NCBI RefSeq assembly: GCF_900103915.1
Contig: NZ_FNIG01000001.1
Span: 1 to 64,000 of the forward strand
Origin: Tenuibacillus multivorans
GTDB taxonomy: Bacteria; Bacillota; Bacilli; Bacillales; Alkalibacillaceae
DNA length: 64,000 nucleotides
Direction: 5' to 3'
Positions 18,402 to 27,822 of this stretch are shown here, in pieces. Made by a program: the position numbers and the translations under genes. The notes beneath the pieces are model-generated. The model saw only the letters and a list, made by a program, of their open reading frames with translations. It was not told the DNA's origin and ran no database searches. How positions within the stretch are numbered: the first letter of the stretch is position 1; each line of letters opens with the position of its first letter.

Positions 18402-19844
18402 TCACATTTTTTGTTTAGCCTTTTCCCAATATTGATCCATGATGTCTAGAGATGATTCCTCTAACGAAAGATCATCCTCTTGCATCATCATTTCGACCTT
18501 TTGAAAACGTTTGATGAATTTATCACACGTCCGGTGTAACGCAAGCTCAGGGTCCAATTTATAAAAACGTGCGACGTTGACTAATGAAAACAGAACATCT
18601 CCGAATTCCACTTCGGCTTCATCCGTTGTTTCATTCGATAAGGCTACTTCAAACTCCTTTATTTCCTCTTTCACTTTTTCAAATATTAAACGATGATCGT
18701 CCCAGTCAAACCCAACTTTAGAAACTTTTTTCTGAATTTCTAACGCCAATAATAAACGAGGTAACGATTCATTTAAATCATCTAAAAGAGACTTTTGCTT
18801 TGGTCGATTTTTCTGCTTAATTTCATCCCAATTCTTCTTGACTTCATCGGCTGATTCAACATCAAGATGACCGAATACATGGGGATGACGTTCAATCATT
18901 TTATCGGTTATTGATTGAATCACATCATCTACAGTGAAATACCCATTATCTTCAGCTATTTGACTATGTAGCATGACCTGCAGTAAAACATCCCCTAGTT
19001 CCTCTGCAATATGGTCATCATCCTCTTCACCAATCGCATCGATGACCTCATACGATTCTTCAATTAAATATCGACGCAAGGACTCGTGCGTTTGTTTTTT
19101 ATCCCATGGACAACCATTTGGCCCACGTAAGGTTGCGATGACCTCTCGTAATGCTGAAAATTGATGGTGGAGATGCTCCTCATTCGCAGGCTCAACATAA
19201 AGTGTAGTTAAATTACTAAACTCGAAATCACGATCTAATTCATACAGGGGAACGGTCTTAACGGATTGATTGTCCATACCAGCCGCTTGAACAATTGTAA
19301 TCGGATAATCATGGGGTAAATCCTCCATTAAGATTAACTTAACGTCAGAAGCCACCATTTGATCGTACACTTGTCCGATCAGTACATGCTGACGGTATTG
19401 AACCTGATCTCGACTTAAACTTGTACCATCTAATAGCTGAAAGCCTTCAATTGGATCGATTTGTACTGCTGTAAATAAGGAATCGAGAAAGCTTTGCCCG
19501 CCTAATATTTCGATATCTACTTCTGTTTGTTCGAATAACAATTGAACCGTTTGCTCAGCAACTAGTGGATGGCCTGGCACGGTATAGATAATGTTCTCGG
19601 TATGTGATCGTTCGATTAGCAACCCGACGATCTCCTCATAAACCGACTCAAATGAATCATATGACTCGTAAATACTATCAAAAGAATGAAAGCTGAGCCC
19701 TTCATTCTTTAACTGTGTTATAACAGGGTGGTCTTCTGTTCGAGTCCATATCTGACGATTCGATTGCGTTAGTTTCCGGTAAACACCGAGTGGTATTTGT
19801 TCAATGCTTCCTGCGCCTAGACCAATGACGGTTATAGTTCTCAA
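18402..19844 (-). CDS. mazG: Nucleoside triphosphate pyrophosphohydrolase MazG fused to a methylase-like domain (YabN)
   Basis: A two-domain cytoplasmic protein of 480 residues. The N-terminal ~215 residues have the tetrapyrrole (SAM-dependent) methylase fold, with VIGLGAGSIEQIPLGVY and YTVPGHPLVAE. The C-terminal half is a tandem MazG all-alpha NTP pyrophosphohydrolase: GCPWDKKQTHESLRRYLIEE, EELGDVLLQVMLH, and a second EAEVEFGDVLFSLVN. The MazG part probably removes damaged or excess dNTPs; the role of the methylase part is unknown. This is the normal fusion in Bacillus YabN. Confidence 0.94.
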   Translation of the reverse strand: MRTITVIGLGAGSIEQIPLGVYRKLTQSNRQIWTRTEDHPVITQLKNEGLSFHSFDSIYESYDSFESVYEEIVGLLIERSHTENIIYTVPGHPLVAEQTVQLLFEQTEVDIEILGGQSFLDSLFTAVQIDPIEGFQLLDGTSLSRDQVQYRQHVLIGQVYDQMVASDVKLILMEDLPHDYPITIVQAAGMDNQSVKTVPLYELDRDFEFSNLTTLYVEPANEEHLHHQFSALREVIATLRGPNGCPWDKKQTHESLRRYLIEESYEVIDAIGEEDDDHIAEELGDVLLQVMLHSQIAEDNGYFTVDDVIQSITDKMIERHPHVFGHLDVESADEVKKNWDEIKQKNRPKQKSLLDDLNESLPRLLLALEIQKKVSKVGFDWDDHRLIFEKVKEEIKEFEVALSNETTDEAEVEFGDVLFSLVNVARFYKLDPELALHRTCDKFIKRFQKVEMMMQEDDLSLEESSLDIMDQYWEKAKQKM

Positions 19845-19849
19845 GTTGA

Positions 19850-21394
19850 TTAGCTCCTTTCAAAACGATTAACAATGTGGTCGCCAAGTAATTGCTTCCA
19901 TTCATCCTTTGTAAATAACTTTAAAACAAGCATACCACTTCCAACAATGATGACTCCAATGATGCATAATAATAAAACAAATGGGATAAGCTCTATACGT
20001 TCATTTACATTAGCCCAATTCGATAACCCGTTCAACAAACTGAATACAATGAGTCCCATTGCGCTTACAACTCCAATTGTTTTGCTCATAAAGACATAAG
20101 GCAATTGAAACCCAGTTAAACGAATCCATTTATAAATAAAGACAACCAACAGAAAGCCCGCTGCCAATACATAGGCGACACTAGACCCAATACTACCGTA
20201 GTACGGAATAAGGATAAGATTGAAAATATACTTAATCGCCACCATGACGATTATCCATTTGAATTGTGCCATTCGGTAATGATATTCCTGAAGAAAAATG
20301 GACAATACTACGGTCATGGATAACAGAAAGACGAGTAACATCATCCACTGAAGTGCGTAAGTCCCGGTATTGGTTTCAAATAATAATGGATTTAAAAAGG
20401 GCATTATAGCTATTAAACCAACTGAAGCTGATAAAGCTAATAAAAATGTCCATCTAAAGGCAAGTAAGTGTTGCTTTGCTTTTTTCCCTATAGACGGAAC
20501 TAACGCTAATGCCAATGAAGAGCCAAGTACTAGTCCCAATTGAATCATGGAATGACTACGGTCAAAAACACCTTTCGTCTCTTTGGCTTCATCAAATGCA
20601 AGACCAAATACCTGTAATTGCTCAACCATCGTAAATACATCGACCAGTTGTAACACTAAATGCAGCATATAGTTTAAGCTATAAATCACGACACTAATCA
20701 AAAACACTTGCATTATGTTCGGGCTTAGTTTTAATCGTTGCGGTAAATTCAATAACGTTAAATTATATTTGTAAGCCAAAAGTAAAAATACACCTGCTAC
20801 AACCGTTCCAATCACAGTTGCCCACGCGGCATATGGACCAATATGATAAACCGACTGATTAGTCAACATGATGATAAAGACTGTAAATCCGATAATAAAC
20901 AATACGCGAACAAACTGCTCAATAATTTGGGATACCGCAATGTATGACGTTAGTTCAAGCCCTTGGAAAAAGCCACGTAAACTCGCTGTGATCGGTATGA
21001 TTAAAAACATGACACTAGCCACCTGAATGGATTCACCTAAATTCGAATCTCCCATCCAAGCCGCTAATTGATTTGCACTGAAAAATATGATTATAAAGAT
21101 ACTTGCACCAGCACCCAATAATAAAACAAAAACTTGCCATTCCTTTGGTAAACGGCTAGAACCATCTGAAAGACGGTTTTTAGCCACTATATGAGAAATG
21201 GCACTCGGTAAACTATAAATCGATAACATTAACGCAATTGAAAGAATGGGATAAATTTGTTGATATATATAAAGTCCTTCATCTCCAGCTATGTTTTGTA
21301 ATGGTACCCGGTAGACCATACCGAGAACCTTACTAAGGAAACCAGCTACTGTTAATAGGATGGCTCCTCTAATCCATACCGCCTGCTGACTCAT
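19850..21394 (-). CDS. yabM: Polysaccharide/lipid flippase-like membrane protein YabM (SpoVB/MurJ-related)
   Basis: A 514-residue polytopic membrane protein of the MOP superfamily, polysaccharide transporter branch, with about 14 hydrophobic segments. The N-terminus is AVWIRGAILLTVAGFLSKVLGMVYRVPLQ (family segment), followed by GDEGLYIYQQIYP. It is probably a lipid-linked precursor flippase active in envelope or spore formation; the substrate is unknown. ATG at 21394 has a GGAG upstream; the open frame extends a little further without one. Confidence 0.88.
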   Translation of the reverse strand: MSQQAVWIRGAILLTVAGFLSKVLGMVYRVPLQNIAGDEGLYIYQQIYPILSIALMLSIYSLPSAISHIVAKNRLSDGSSRLPKEWQVFVLLLGAGASIFIIIFFSANQLAAWMGDSNLGESIQVASVMFLIIPITASLRGFFQGLELTSYIAVSQIIEQFVRVLFIIGFTVFIIMLTNQSVYHIGPYAAWATVIGTVVAGVFLLLAYKYNLTLLNLPQRLKLSPNIMQVFLISVVIYSLNYMLHLVLQLVDVFTMVEQLQVFGLAFDEAKETKGVFDRSHSMIQLGLVLGSSLALALVPSIGKKAKQHLLAFRWTFLLALSASVGLIAIMPFLNPLLFETNTGTYALQWMMLLVFLLSMTVVLSIFLQEYHYRMAQFKWIIVMVAIKYIFNLILIPYYGSIGSSVAYVLAAGFLLVVFIYKWIRLTGFQLPYVFMSKTIGVVSAMGLIVFSLLNGLSNWANVNERIELIPFVLLLCIIGVIIVGSGMLVLKLFTKDEWKQLLGDHIVNRFERS

Positions 21395-21471
21395 AATAAT
21401 CTCCGTTCTCCTGCATTTTTCCATACATTATAGCATATTGAATGAACATTCGAATCATATCAGCTATTACG

Positions 21472-21507
21472 AAAATAAAAAACGTTTCCAGCCTACACTG
21501 GAAACGC
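21472..21507 (-). terminator. Terminator of spoVT
   Basis: A stem of 9 bp (CGTTTCCAG / CTGGAAACG) with a six-base loop is followed on the minus strand by TTTTTTATTTT. It lies about 55 nt after the spoVT stop. Confidence 0.88.
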
Positions 21508-21562
21508 CTAAAAGTTTAATATTAGAGTAAGAGGAGAATCAACCTCTACTGCATGTTTCGTA

Positions 21563-22096
21563 TTATTCCATTTGTCTCGCCAAAAAGTTCGCAGCCGCTT
21601 GACATACTTTCGTTTCCACATCTGTTAATGACCCTTTATCCATGATTAAAATAACACTTCCAACGGGATCCCCGTTCGAAACAATCGGTTGAATGAGATA
21701 GGATGATACCGTCTCCTCATTCCCTTCAATAATTTCTACAGTTGATTCATTCTTTTCAATTTTACCTTCTCGATTGTCCATTGATTCTTCGATGACTTTA
21801 CCTATGTTTTTGTTTAAGTAATCTTTTTTAGAAGCTCCTGCAATAGCAATAATTTCATCACGGTCTGAGACTAATATTTTTTGTCCAAGGGAATCAAATA
21901 ACGCATGTGCATATTCTTGAGCGAATTCACTTAATTCATTGATAGGTGAGTATTTCTTTAAAATCACTTCCCCTTCTCGGTCAACAAAAATCTCTAATGG
22001 ATCGCCCTCACGAATACGTAAGGTTCTTCTAATCTCTTTAGGGACAACAACTCTGCCGAGGTCATCGATACGGCGTACAATTCCTGTTGCTTTCAT
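21563..22096 (-). CDS. spoVT: Stage V sporulation protein T, forespore transcription regulator
   Basis: A 177-residue AbrB-family regulator that tunes sigma-G genes in the forespore. The N-terminal swapped-hairpin DNA-binding domain (MKATGIVRRIDDLGRVVVPKEIRR, segment) is closely related to that of AbrB in this same window. It is followed by a GAF-like C-terminal domain (about 60-177). It has its own sigma-G-type promoter at 22167-22196. Confidence 0.96.
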   Translation of the reverse strand: MKATGIVRRIDDLGRVVVPKEIRRTLRIREGDPLEIFVDREGEVILKKYSPINELSEFAQEYAHALFDSLGQKILVSDRDEIIAIAGASKKDYLNKNIGKVIEESMDNREGKIEKNESTVEIIEGNEETVSSYLIQPIVSNGDPVGSVILIMDKGSLTDVETKVCQAAANFLARQME

Positions 22097-22166
22097 TTCT
22101 TGAAATCCCCGCTTTCTATGATGTACTTGCAGGATGTCGACCCACTCGACACCTGCTAGTAATTTT

Positions 22167-22196
22167 TAGTATGGGGAAACACACGGAATCTATTCA
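22167..22196 (-). promoter_or_regulatory. Sigma-G promoter of spoVT
   Basis: On the minus strand -35 TGAATA (22191-22196), a 17-bp spacer and -10 CATACTA (22167-22173) match the sigma-G consensus. The -35 falls on the last codons of mfd. This agrees with the forespore expression known for spoVT in B. subtilis. Confidence 0.8.
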
Positions 22197-25100
22197 TTTA
22201 TGACGTGATTTTTTGTTTGTTTAAGCTTCGACAGAAAATCTTCTAACAAATCATAACGTTCATGACGGTTATGACGCTGGAATTGTAAAGTGATTTTTAG
22301 TTTTTTTCCTTCTGTTGCAAGTTGGACCATACGACCATACTCATTGGCTAACGTAAATAATTCTGCTCCATCAACTTTTTGACTCTCTTCCGCTTCCATA
22401 ATCAGCTCAATCTTCTTCTGACGTTCATCAATGGTTTCAACCCGCTCCTTTTTCGCAGACAATCGTATACGGGAAACCTGTAATAAATCCTCAACCTCTT
22501 GAGGATATTCACCAAACCGGTCAATTAGTTCGTCTTTGATATCATATATGTCAGACTCATTTTCAACAGCCTGTATTTGTTTATACATTTCAATTTTTTG
22601 TGTTTCATCCGTGATATAATCAGACGGTATATAAGCATCTAAATCGAGTGACATTTCAACCTCAAATGGTTTCACCTCTTCGTAAGTTTTTCCTTTCTTC
22701 TTAGCTTGAATGGCATCGTTTAACATTTTCGAGTACATGTCAAACCCTACCGAGTCGATAAAGCCATGCTGTTCAGTTCCAAGTAAATTACCTGCCCCGC
22801 GAATGGATAAATCTCTCATCGCGATTTTAAAACCTGAACCAAGCTCCGTAAATTCCTTAATGGCTTCTAAACGCTTTTCAGCGACTTCTGATAACACTTT
22901 ATTTTGTTGATAAGTAAAATAAGCATAAGCGAGTCGATTGGAACGCCCAACTCGACCTCGTAATTGATAAAGCTGACTTAAACCCATCCTGTCAGCGTCA
23001 TAAACAATCAGTGTATTAACATTCGGAATATCAACACCTGTTTCAATAATAGTTGTACTGACTAATACATCGAAATTCCCTTCAAGAAAATCAAACATAA
23101 CCCCTTCTAGTTGCCTTTCATTCATCTGACCATGTGCATAGTTAATACGGGCATCTTCAACTAGGGCATCAATTTCCGCTGCGACTTTCTCAATTAAATC
23201 GACCCGGTTGTATAAAAAGAAAACCTGCCCGCCTCGAGCTAATTCCCGTTCTATCGCTTCTCTAATGAAGGCTGGATTATACTCCAACACATAGGTTTGA
23301 ATTGGGAAACGATTTTCTGGCGGTGTTTCGATAACTGATAAATCACGAACTCCAACCATCGACATATGCAACGTTCTTGGAATCGGTGTAGCCGTTAAAG
23401 TAAGAACATCGACATTAGCTTTTAATTGTTTAATTTTCTCCTTATGCTTGACACCGAACCGCTGTTCTTCATCGACAATAAGTAAACCTAAATCCTTAAA
23501 TTTAACGTCATTAGATAACACACGGTGGGTTCCAATCACGATATCGATAAGTCCTTTTTTTAACTTATCTAATGTATCTTTTTGCTGTTTAGGAGTTGCA
23601 AAACGACTTAATAATCCAATATTGACCCCAAAGTCCTGAAAACGCTCCTGGAAGGTTTCGAAGTGCTGCTGCGCAAGAATTGTTGTTGGAACTAAAACGG
23701 CAGCCTGCTTATTGTCGATAATGGCTTTAAAGGCTGCGCGAATAGCCACTTCGGTTTTCCCATAACCAACATCGCCACATAACAATCGATCCATCGGGCG
23801 CTCTTTCTCCATATCAGCCTTAATCTCTTCAATACATCGCAGTTGATCCTCGGTTTCCTCATATGGAAAAGCCGCTTCAAAATCACGCTGCATCTCTGTA
23901 TCCTCTGAAAATGCATAACCTTTCGAAGCTTCACGTTCGGCATATAATTTTATTAAATCATCCGCAATATCCTCGACAGAAGATTTCACTCGTGATTTAA
24001 CTTTTTTCCATTCACTTCCACCTAAACGATAAAGCTTCGGTTCTTTGCCTTCAGAACCGACATACTTTTGAACTTGGTCAATTTGTTCGACTGGAACATA
24101 CAATTTATCATTTCCAGAATAACTAATGACCATATAATCCTTATGCAAATCATTAACTTCTAACGTTTCAATACCTAGATACTTACCAATCCCATGATTG
24201 ATATGCACGACATAATCGCCAGTTTTTAACTCTTGATAACTTTTAATTCGTTCAGCATTTGATAGCTTTTGTCTTTTCTTTTGTTTTTTTGGCTTACGCT
24301 TTTTAAACAATTCTTCTTCCGTTAAGACAGCAAGCTTAAACGTTGGTATTTCAAAGCCTTGAGATATTTGACCCTTAACAACTAAAGGTTCTTCTGCTTC
24401 TAACGGTGTGTTTTGCTTAACTTTATGCGCCAGCATGCCATAATCATCTAACACATTTACAATTCGATCCATTCGCTCATCATCCGCGGCACAAATGACA
24501 ACCGAATAATTCGATTGACGCCAACGTTCAATTTCACCTTTTAGCATCGGCATTTGACCGTGGAACGTCTGCATTTGTCTACTCGAAATATTAATGATAT
24601 TTTCCGGCTTCGTATAAGGAATATGTCTTAAAAACAATGAAAAATAAACCTTTTGATGCGTCATTTTTTGCAGGACAGTAGCCCAGTCAAAGGATAACGT
24701 TAAGCCATTTACGATTGACTGGGTCTCCAACATATCGGTATACCAATTTGCTTCTTCACGGTCGAGCTGCTCTGCTGTCTCACTAACCCGGCTGATTTCA
24801 TCAAAAACAACCATCGTCTCTTCCGACATATAATCTACTAAACTATGGACATCATCATAGATGAGAGACAAATACTTAATCATACCAGGGAAATGCTCCC
24901 CTTGTTCCATTTGTTCAATATCATACGAAATAGATTCTCTCAGTTTTTCCTGATCTTCCGCTTTTTTTAGCTTGTTCAATGATTTTGCCAATAATTCTTT
25001 TAAGCGTTCAGCTCCGCGCTCCATTTGTTCATGAGTTAATAGGAATTCATCAACTGGACCTATACTAACGTGGTCTAATTCCTCTCTAGAACGCTGATTA

Positions 25101-25729
25101 TCTGCATCGAAATACCGAACCGATTCGAGTTCGTCATCAAACCATTCCATTCGAATCGGAAAGTTCTCGGTCAAAGGATATATATCAATTATCCCACCTC
25201 GTCGACTCATTTCACCGGGGCTTGTTACCATATCAGCAAGCTTATAACCCATGTTTACAAGCTGTTCAATCGTCTCCTCAAACGGGTAAACCTCGTCTTT
25301 TTTAAAGTCCAAACTCGTTTGATTGTTTTGGCCAACTGGCGGCAACACTCTTTTGAGCGCTGAAACAGGGGCGACTAATATGCCTTGATCACTCTCCTGC
25401 CAATTTTCCCAAACCTCTAACCGTTGGGCTTTTAACTCAGGGGAGGCGGTTTCTGTCTCGGCAGCTAAAAGTTCATTAACTGGATACAGATAAACATCAT
25501 CTCGGTCCGTTATCGCCAACAGCTCATCATACACTTTTTGGGCTTGAGATAGGTTATGGGTTACATACAAAACGGGACGATTCGTTGATTCATGAAGAGA
25601 CGAAATTAAAATTTGCCTCGCTGTATTCGTCATCCCCGCAATTAGCTGTTCATTCATGCCGCTATTTAATCCTTCAATTAAATTGACGACATCGTCTTGT
25701 AATGTGAAATAATCTTTAATATTCTGCAA
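22190..25729 (-). CDS. mfd: Transcription-repair coupling factor Mfd
   Basis: A DNA translocase that removes RNA polymerase stalled at lesions and recruits UvrA. It is 1179 residues long, full-length. In order: a UvrB-like N-terminal region (GEMSRRGGIIDIYPL), the RNA-polymerase-interacting domain (GDYVVHINHGIGKYLGIE), RecG-like helicase motifs (Walker A GDVGYGKTEVA, DEEQRFGVKHKE, LTATPIPRTLH, GRVGRSNRLAYAY) and the C-terminal TRCF domain. It lies 113 nt after fin, with a terminator between. Confidence 0.97.
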   Translation of the reverse strand: MQNIKDYFTLQDDVVNLIEGLNSGMNEQLIAGMTNTARQILISSLHESTNRPVLYVTHNLSQAQKVYDELLAITDRDDVYLYPVNELLAAETETASPELKAQRLEVWENWQESDQGILVAPVSALKRVLPPVGQNNQTSLDFKKDEVYPFEETIEQLVNMGYKLADMVTSPGEMSRRGGIIDIYPLTENFPIRMEWFDDELESVRYFDADNQRSREELDHVSIGPVDEFLLTHEQMERGAERLKELLAKSLNKLKKAEDQEKLRESISYDIEQMEQGEHFPGMIKYLSLIYDDVHSLVDYMSEETMVVFDEISRVSETAEQLDREEANWYTDMLETQSIVNGLTLSFDWATVLQKMTHQKVYFSLFLRHIPYTKPENIINISSRQMQTFHGQMPMLKGEIERWRQSNYSVVICAADDERMDRIVNVLDDYGMLAHKVKQNTPLEAEEPLVVKGQISQGFEIPTFKLAVLTEEELFKKRKPKKQKKRQKLSNAERIKSYQELKTGDYVVHINHGIGKYLGIETLEVNDLHKDYMVISYSGNDKLYVPVEQIDQVQKYVGSEGKEPKLYRLGGSEWKKVKSRVKSSVEDIADDLIKLYAEREASKGYAFSEDTEMQRDFEAAFPYEETEDQLRCIEEIKADMEKERPMDRLLCGDVGYGKTEVAIRAAFKAIIDNKQAAVLVPTTILAQQHFETFQERFQDFGVNIGLLSRFATPKQQKDTLDKLKKGLIDIVIGTHRVLSNDVKFKDLGLLIVDEEQRFGVKHKEKIKQLKANVDVLTLTATPIPRTLHMSMVGVRDLSVIETPPENRFPIQTYVLEYNPAFIREAIERELARGGQVFFLYNRVDLIEKVAAEIDALVEDARINYAHGQMNERQLEGVMFDFLEGNFDVLVSTTIIETGVDIPNVNTLIVYDADRMGLSQLYQLRGRVGRSNRLAYAYFTYQQNKVLSEVAEKRLEAIKEFTELGSGFKIAMRDLSIRGAGNLLGTEQHGFIDSVGFDMYSKMLNDAIQAKKKGKTYEEVKPFEVEMSLDLDAYIPSDYITDETQKIEMYKQIQAVENESDIYDIKDELIDRFGEYPQEVEDLLQVSRIRLSAKKERVETIDERQKKIELIMEAEESQKVDGAELFTLANEYGRMVQLATEGKKLKITLQFQRHNRHERYDLLEDFLSKLKQTKNHVINE

Positions 25730-25763
25730 CTATTACTCCCCCTCGTGCCTATGTATCCAACAG

Positions 25764-25790
25764 AAAAATGCTTTGGTTGCAACCAAAGCT
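25764..25790 (-). terminator. Terminator of fin
   Basis: A perfect 20-bp palindrome (GCTTTGGTTGCAACCAAAGC, 25770-25789) is followed on the minus strand by ATTTTTC. It lies between the fin stop and mfd. Confidence 0.75.
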
Positions 25791-25842
25791 TATTGCACGT
25801 TCCTCATTTTGTTATCTGCCAGACAACCAACCTACTTTTAAA

Positions 25843-26073
25843 TTAGTGGATAAATGTGTCATTTTCAAATAAATTAGGGTTTTGGGTCAATATTTCCTCA
25901 CAATGTTCACACACGACATTTAATGTCTTTTGACCCTCTTCATTCTCTGTCATCAGATCATGTTGTTCTTCCACCGACAAAGGTTGTTGGGCTATAATAT
26001 CATACACTCGATGTTCATCTTCAATCGAACCCATTGATTGCTGGCAGTGCCGACATTTCATTTGAACAGCCAT
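25843..26073 (-). CDS. fin: Anti-sigma-F factor Fin (YabK)
   Basis: A 76-residue zinc-ribbon-like protein with two CxxC pairs (Cys 7/10 and 55/58). In B. subtilis Fin binds RNA polymerase and displaces sigma-F, promoting the switch to sigma-G in the forespore. The strong ribosome-binding site AAAGGAGG precedes the ATG. The preceding sigma-F-type promoter fits the known regulation. Confidence 0.93.
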   Translation of the reverse strand: MAVQMKCRHCQQSMGSIEDEHRVYDIIAQQPLSVEEQHDLMTENEEGQKTLNVVCEHCEEILTQNPNLFENDTFIH

Positions 26074-26102
26074 AAGGAAACCTCCTTTAGCAAATTATTA
26101 AT

Positions 26103-26132
26103 TATGATTGCCAATTAAAAGGAGGTTTATGC
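26103..26132 (-). promoter_or_regulatory. Sigma-F-type promoter of fin
   Basis: On the minus strand -35 GCATA (26128-26132), a 15-bp spacer and -10 GGCAATCATA (26103-26112) fit the sigma-F pattern GYATA-15-GGnnAnnnTR. It lies about 30 nt ahead of the fin start codon. Confidence 0.65.
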
Positions 26133-26143
26133 AGTTATATCAA

Positions 26144-26701
26144 TTAATTATACGTATTCATGACTTCAAGAAAAGGTTTTTCCATCCAGTCCTCGCAAGC
26201 ATGTAGGGATTGCTCAATCGCTGGCTCAACCCTCTGTTTTTCATTTTTAGAAAATTTCCCAAGGACATAATCAATGATATCCATGTTCGTTTCAGGTCGG
26301 CCTATACCAAATCTTATTCGATTAAATTCTTTTGTCCCAAGTTGGTCAATGATGCTGCGGATCCCATTATGTCCCCCGTGGCCACCTTTTTGTCGCAAAC
26401 GTATTTTTCCACTTGGTAGGTCTAAGTCATCATAAATCACTAAAATATCCTGAGGGTCGATAGAATAGTAATCGACGATTTTTTTAACAGCTTGACCAGA
26501 TAAATTCATATATGTTTGAGGTTTAACTAATATGATTTTTTCACCTTTCCAGTGTTCTTCTGCGTAGTTCGACTCAAAACCACTTTTATTTATCTTCCAG
26601 CCATTTTCTGAGGCCATGTGGTCGACTGTCATAAACCCGATATTGTGACGTGTTTTTCGATATTTAAAGCCTGGGTTTCCAAGACCAACGATACACTTCA
26701 T
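26144..26701 (-). CDS. pth: Peptidyl-tRNA hydrolase
   Basis: Recycles peptidyl-tRNAs released from ribosomes (SpoVC in B. subtilis). It is 185 residues with CIVGLGNPGFKY, the catalytic His19 in TRHNIGF, LVKPQTYMNLSGQAV and GGHGGHNGIRSI. The ribosome-binding site AAGGAG lies ahead of ATG 26701. The open frame to 26770 runs towards the repeat element and is not supported. Confidence 0.96.
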   Translation of the reverse strand: MKCIVGLGNPGFKYRKTRHNIGFMTVDHMASENGWKINKSGFESNYAEEHWKGEKIILVKPQTYMNLSGQAVKKIVDYYSIDPQDILVIYDDLDLPSGKIRLRQKGGHGGHNGIRSIIDQLGTKEFNRIRFGIGRPETNMDIIDYVLGKFSKNEKQRVEPAIEQSLHACEDWMEKPFLEVMNTYN

Positions 26702-26771
26702 TTTATGCGACTCCTTAATATTTATTTTTAAAAGTAGGCTCTTTTCGTAAACTTTGGTGCTATTTAGCATG

Positions 26772-26901
26772 ATATTAATCCGCTATCGGCGGACGCTTTC
26801 CGGGGCACGGCCTCAACTTCCCAAAGCTCACTACCGTTCGCTTTGCGTGATTTTCCACTCGTGCTGTCCCGCTAGAGTCGCCGCCTATCGCTCATCAATA
26901 T
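26772..26901. repeat. GC-rich palindromic repeat, copy C
   Basis: A 130-bp element bounded by inverted ends (ATATTAATCCGCTATCGGCG and the reverse complement of CGCCGCCTATCGCTCATC..ATAT). Inside are CTTTCCGGGGCACGG and CTCGTGCTGTCCCG, features shared with copy B at about 54.9 kb. It fills most of the 336-nt gap between rplY and pth. The ORF crossing it is a chance frame. Confidence 0.78.
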
Positions 26902-26962
26902 TCTTTCACCCATTATCTGACATTGGTTCTAAAAAAACAACAACAAATACGAAAACAGCCTA

Positions 26963-27006
26963 AAAGCAAGAAAAGACCGAAGCCAAAAAAACATGTGACT
27001 TCGATC
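26963..27006 (-). terminator. Terminator of rplY
   Basis: A 10-bp stem with G-U pairs (GATCGAAGTC / GGCTTCGGTC) is followed on the minus strand by TTTTCTTGCTTTT. It lies about 30 nt after the rplY stop codon. Confidence 0.75.
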
Positions 27007-27037
27007 TCTATCTTATCATTCGTTATACAACTGAACC

Positions 27038-27679
27038 TTACTCTTCTTCGTCAGATTTTTCATTAATAACTTCTGGTTCAGCAATTTCATCGTCTGCGCC
27101 TTCTTCACCCTCTTCAGGAACCGAAGCCTGTTGAGGTGGGAGAATAGAGATGATAGTTGAATTATCTTCATCTAAGATTTCAAAATCTTTACCTGATTTA
27201 AGATCGCCAACTGTGATGCTATCACCAATGTTTAATTCAGAAATATCAACCGTAATTTCATCCGGAATATTATTAGGTGTTGCTCGAACGTTTATAGCGT
27301 GCATGGATTGTTGTTTAACACCACCATCACGAACACCAATAGCCTCACCTTCAAAATTAATATTAACCTCTACATCCACTTCAGTAGACATGTCCACTTG
27401 GTAGAAGTCGGCATGCAATATTTGACCTTTAATCGTATCTGATTGATAATCATAAAGCATGACATCTAACTTATTATCGCTTTCAATATCTAGAGCGAAT
27501 ACAGCATTTCGACCTTCGTCACGAATATTTTTAATTAATTCGATACTTTCAACAGCTACTGTAATAGGCTCTTTTCCTTTTCCGTAAACAACGGCTGGAA
27601 TATAGCCCTCTTTTCTTAAATGTCTAGTTTGAGATCTTCTTAAATCCGATCTGTCTTTGGCTTGAATAGTTGCTGTCAT
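27038..27679 (-). CDS. rplY: 50S ribosomal protein L25/general stress protein Ctc
   Basis: A 5S-rRNA-binding ribosomal protein of the long (TL5/Ctc) type with 213 residues: an N-terminal L25 beta-barrel (about 1-92, with RHLRKEGYIPAVVYGKG), a C-terminal TL5-like domain (to about 185) and a very acidic tail. In B. subtilis ctc is sigma-B controlled. Here I see a sigma-A-like promoter but no sigma-B GTTT/GGGTAT pair. The ribosome-binding site GGAGG precedes the ATG. Confidence 0.95.
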   Translation of the reverse strand: MTATIQAKDRSDLRRSQTRHLRKEGYIPAVVYGKGKEPITVAVESIELIKNIRDEGRNAVFALDIESDNKLDVMLYDYQSDTIKGQILHADFYQVDMSTEVDVEVNINFEGEAIGVRDGGVKQQSMHAINVRATPNNIPDEITVDISELNIGDSITVGDLKSGKDFEILDEDNSTIISILPPQQASVPEEGEEGADDEIAEPEVINEKSDEEE

Positions 27680-27731
27680 TGTTTTTCAACCTCCGTCATC
27701 AATTTAAGCTCTATTTTTTTCCTTTCCCTTT

Positions 27732-27759
27732 ATTATACCTTTTTAATTAAAAAAGTAAA
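27732..27759 (-). promoter_or_regulatory. Sigma-A-like promoter of rplY
   Basis: On the minus strand a consensus -10 TATAAT (27732-27737) has a weak -35 TTTACT (27754-27759) with a 16-bp spacer, in the 143-nt gap after prs. Confidence 0.5.
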
Positions 27760-27822
27760 GAAACGCGCCATTTGGCAAGTTTTTGGGACAAAACTAGAGA
27801 CGTGTAACTCGCTAAAAACAGT

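Noticed and set aside
26754-26963. ORF across palindromic copy C
   Set aside because: Low-complexity frame through the repeat, no start signal.
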